The notes under the pieces: generated by a model
Seen by the model: the letters and a program-made list of their open reading frames with translations, nothing else
Told to the model about the DNA's origin: nothing
Databases searched by the model: none
Shown: piece by piece, positions 61,801 to 64,000 of the stretch
Numbering within the stretch: position 1 is the stretch's first letter
Layout: each line of letters opens with the position of its first letter
Made by a program: the position numbers and the translations under genes
Source: Lingula anatina
Lineage: Eukaryota > Brachiopoda > Lingulata > Lingulida > Lingulidae
DNA length: 64,000 bases
Assembly: GCF_001039355.2 (NCBI RefSeq)
Contig: NW_019775180.1
Coordinates: 40,228-104,227, forward strand
Direction of reading: 5' to 3'

Positions 61801-62787
61801 TTTCACTTTAGGACGGTGATGGCCCCTCCAAATATTCTATCGCAACATCGGAAAATTATGGTGAAATACAGACGTCAAAATGACATCAAAAATCTCCCAA
61901 ACTGAGGGGTTGTCGTTTAAACCAAAGTCCTCGTTTCCATTCTGCTTCACGAACAGGTATTTATGACAATTATTCCATACTGTTTGTTAGTGATTTTTAA
62001 ACCAACGTTTCAATTGAAAAATAGTAGTATTAACTGCCTTCTGCTACTATGTCACACTTGGTTATATGATCGTTTTGTTTTGGTTCAGGATTGTTCACAC
62101 AGCACTCCGCAGCACCTGCAAAAAGTAGTTCTCCATGGGGAATTGCTATTTTGTACTCTTTCATACAAGATGATCAAATAACGTAGTATATGCGGGATAA
62201 TCGGTTAAAAATCTATAAAATTATAACTTATTGCGGAACGATGCAAAACAAAAATTATATTAATCAGCTGATTTCTTTGTTTGGATGTTAAATCCTTTCG
62301 CCACGAATGATCAAACTTCGCGAGAAATTACGCGATTTCTTACAGCGAGGTGGTGAAAACACGTGGTGGTGCAATAGGGAAAATATTTTGCGACTGAAGT
62401 GGTTATTTCCTTTGAGCAAGACAGTTATCCCGAAGGGCACATATTACGTTTGAAATATAAGAATTGCTGTTAATTGTCATTATAAAAAGCATTGGTAAGT
62501 TCTAGTAGTATGATGCGCCATGCTAAGTAAATGAATGTCTGCATGCAACATATTTGTTTTCATTGATGCAGTAATTCTAAATGCAGTATTTCCACCATAA
62601 CGTTACACTTAATTTTAATTGTATGTTGCCATTTGGTTTAAACGTAACAGTGTATTTGAGTATACTAATGGTTAGGTGTTTTACTGGTTATAGTTCGTAA
62701 AAGAAAAACATAACCCTATGTTAAAAATATAATATTTTTCAGGTCAGTACGCCATCTCCTGACAAGTGAATGCTAACAGTGTGAAAA
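61801..62787. promoter_or_regulatory. divergent ULK / AKAP1-like intergenic region with a 5' UTR intron
   Basis: The two start codons are 987 bp apart and face away from each other, so a shared promoter is likely (inference). For the plus gene, a leader exon ending CATTG|GTAAGT at 62494 and an acceptor TTTTTCAG before 62743 define a 5' UTR intron. Confidence 0.5.
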
Positions 62788-64000
62788 ATGGAACTGAAAG
62801 GTATTGTGACAGTAGCAGTTCCAGCAATGGCTACAGTGCTAGTGGTAGGCTTACTTTGGTATACATCTAGAAAGAAACATAAAGATGAAGAGAACAAGGA
62901 CAAAGAGGAAGTGGGACAGGTTTCTGTACCAAAAAAAGTCTGTCCGGAAGAAAAAGATGAGAATGATCTGAAGATAGATACAAAAATTGATGCCCATGAA
63001 GAGAGTAATATGGTGGAAGAAAACAGCAGTGTGTGCTTGCCTCTGAAAGTTAGTCTCTCTCCAAACAGTAACTTGGAAACGTCTGCAGTTTGTCAGTCAA
63101 GTCCGACACTACCAGTGTCTGGAGAACCAGAGAATGAATTTGATACTCCTGAAGTAGCTACATGTAATTCTATTTCTGAAAGTGTTTTGACGAAAGGTGG
63201 CTCTCCAGTGCCTGTGAATGAAGAAGTCCACTCTCAGACCATGGAGAGTGCCCTGGAAAGGTCTCCATCTAAATCCATCAAACTGAGGCACAATGAGTTG
63301 GGCTGTGACACAGTAGATGGTGGGATGTCTGGTGTAAATGGTGAGGCAAGCAGTCATGAATCTGGGCATAGCGAACATTCAGACACAAGTGGATGTGTGG
63401 GTGCCTCATCTGAAGTTCAAATCAGAGAAGAAGAGTTTGACAGCAGTGCTAATGGAGGTGGCATGAATGGGTTGAATGCAAATAATCAAATTGAGAAAGA
63501 CTCCCACACAAGCAATGGGGTGATGTCATCAGGTGTAGGCAACTCTTGTGACTTAGTGGAAGGTCATTTGACCAATGGGCAGTTGGCGTCTGGAGACAAA
63601 ACCTGTGTTGAAGAAAAGGCACCAGAACATAATGTCACTGGACATGGAGATGGGAATACTCACATTAACACAGAGGTGCTTAGGTTGCATATTATTTTTC
63701 ACATTTAACTACTTATTAGGTAGCATTTGGTCATTTCCTAAACAGAATATTGTTTAAATAAAAAGAAGACAGGGTATTACTGATTGGAGAATTTATGTTG
63801 CACTTTATTTTCAGAGGAATGGTGATAGCAGAAAAGATAACAGTCCAAGAGAAAATAAAAAGCATGACCCTCATGACATAATTCGCTATGAATTTGAATT
63901 CCCCTCGGAACTCTGTGGTCGCCTGATTGGAAAACATGGCAGCACCATAACTGCAATCAAAACAAAATCAGACACTGAGATATCTTTAAGTCGTCAGTCC
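62788..64000 (+). CDS. AKAP1: AKAP1-like mitochondrial A-kinase anchor protein (5' part, runs off the window)
   Basis: Two exons are visible: 62788-63675 (ends ACAGAG|GTGCTT, phase 0) and 63815 to the window end. Residues ~5-25 (IVTVAVPAMATVLVVGLLWY followed by SRKKHK) form the N-terminal membrane/mitochondrial outer-membrane anchor with basic flank expected for AKAP1. A long acidic, Ser-rich disordered region follows. Exon 2 starts a KH RNA-binding domain: YEFEFPSELCGRLIGKHGST with the GxxG loop in IGKHG. In AKAP1 the KH domain is followed by a Tudor domain, expected beyond 64000. AKAP1 tethers PKA and mRNAs to mitochondria. No PKA RII-binding helix was evident by eye in the visible part. 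Head-to-head with ULK. Confidence 0.85.

Noticed and set aside
1-64000. tRNA, rRNA or other structured RNA genes
   Set aside because: I looked for tRNA A/B-box pairs and found no convincing cloverleaf; absence by eye is not proof.

Overview
This is an AT-rich animal (metazoan) genome fragment. Genes are split by many short GT-AG introns; (TG)n and (TA)n microsatellites, MITEs, a LINE relic and a Harbinger transposase fill the rest. No bacterial or viral gene organisation is present. The gene content (haspin, ULK1/2, AKAP1, an LRRC14-like protein and two receptor-like ligand-binding-domain genes) suits a marine invertebrate bilaterian. The sequence does not let me choose between a lophotrochozoan and an invertebrate deuterostome. 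All exon boundaries were placed by eye from splice consensus, frame continuity and family knowledge; every multi-exon model below keeps one open frame across all junctions.

Layout. 1-7.2 kb is transposon territory: a tandem AT-rich repeat, a two-exon PIF/Harbinger transposase (minus), broken gag-like and tyrosine-recombinase pieces of a DIRS-like retroelement, and a frameshifted HECT-domain fragment. 7.7-9.9 kb holds a three-exon short-chain dehydrogenase (minus), head-to-head with haspin kinase (plus, 11.1-18.0 kb, 13 coding exons). 18-26.4 kb is mostly repeats: hairpins, a matched pair of hAT-like MITEs with perfect 8-bp duplications, an RTE/SINE-like tail, an L1/Tx1-like LINE relic and a possible small unidentified minus-strand gene.

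26.4-34.2 kb carries the most interesting content: two tandem genes encoding the extracellular ligand-binding domain of a nicotinic-type Cys-loop receptor and nothing else. The first (234 aa) has a signal peptide, the complete aromatic cage and the loop-C Cys-Cys pair, and stops where the first membrane helix would begin, so it is a predicted secreted acetylcholine-binding-protein-like molecule. The second (257 aa) has lost the loop-A Tyr and the Cys-Cys pair and ends in a hydrophobic tail resembling a GPI-attachment signal. Both have an unusually short Cys-loop. Together they suggest a soluble plus membrane-tethered pair.

34-41 kb is gene-poor, with a ~1-kb inverted repeat, clusters of CACCGCGGTG palindromes and a MITE family. 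41.2-45.7 kb has a six-exon LRRC14/PRAME-like leucine-rich-repeat gene (plus), convergent with the 25-exon ULK1/2 (Atg1) autophagy kinase gene (minus, 47.8-61.8 kb). ULK is head-to-head with an AKAP1-like mitochondrial anchor gene (plus, 62.8 kb to the window end, truncated there).
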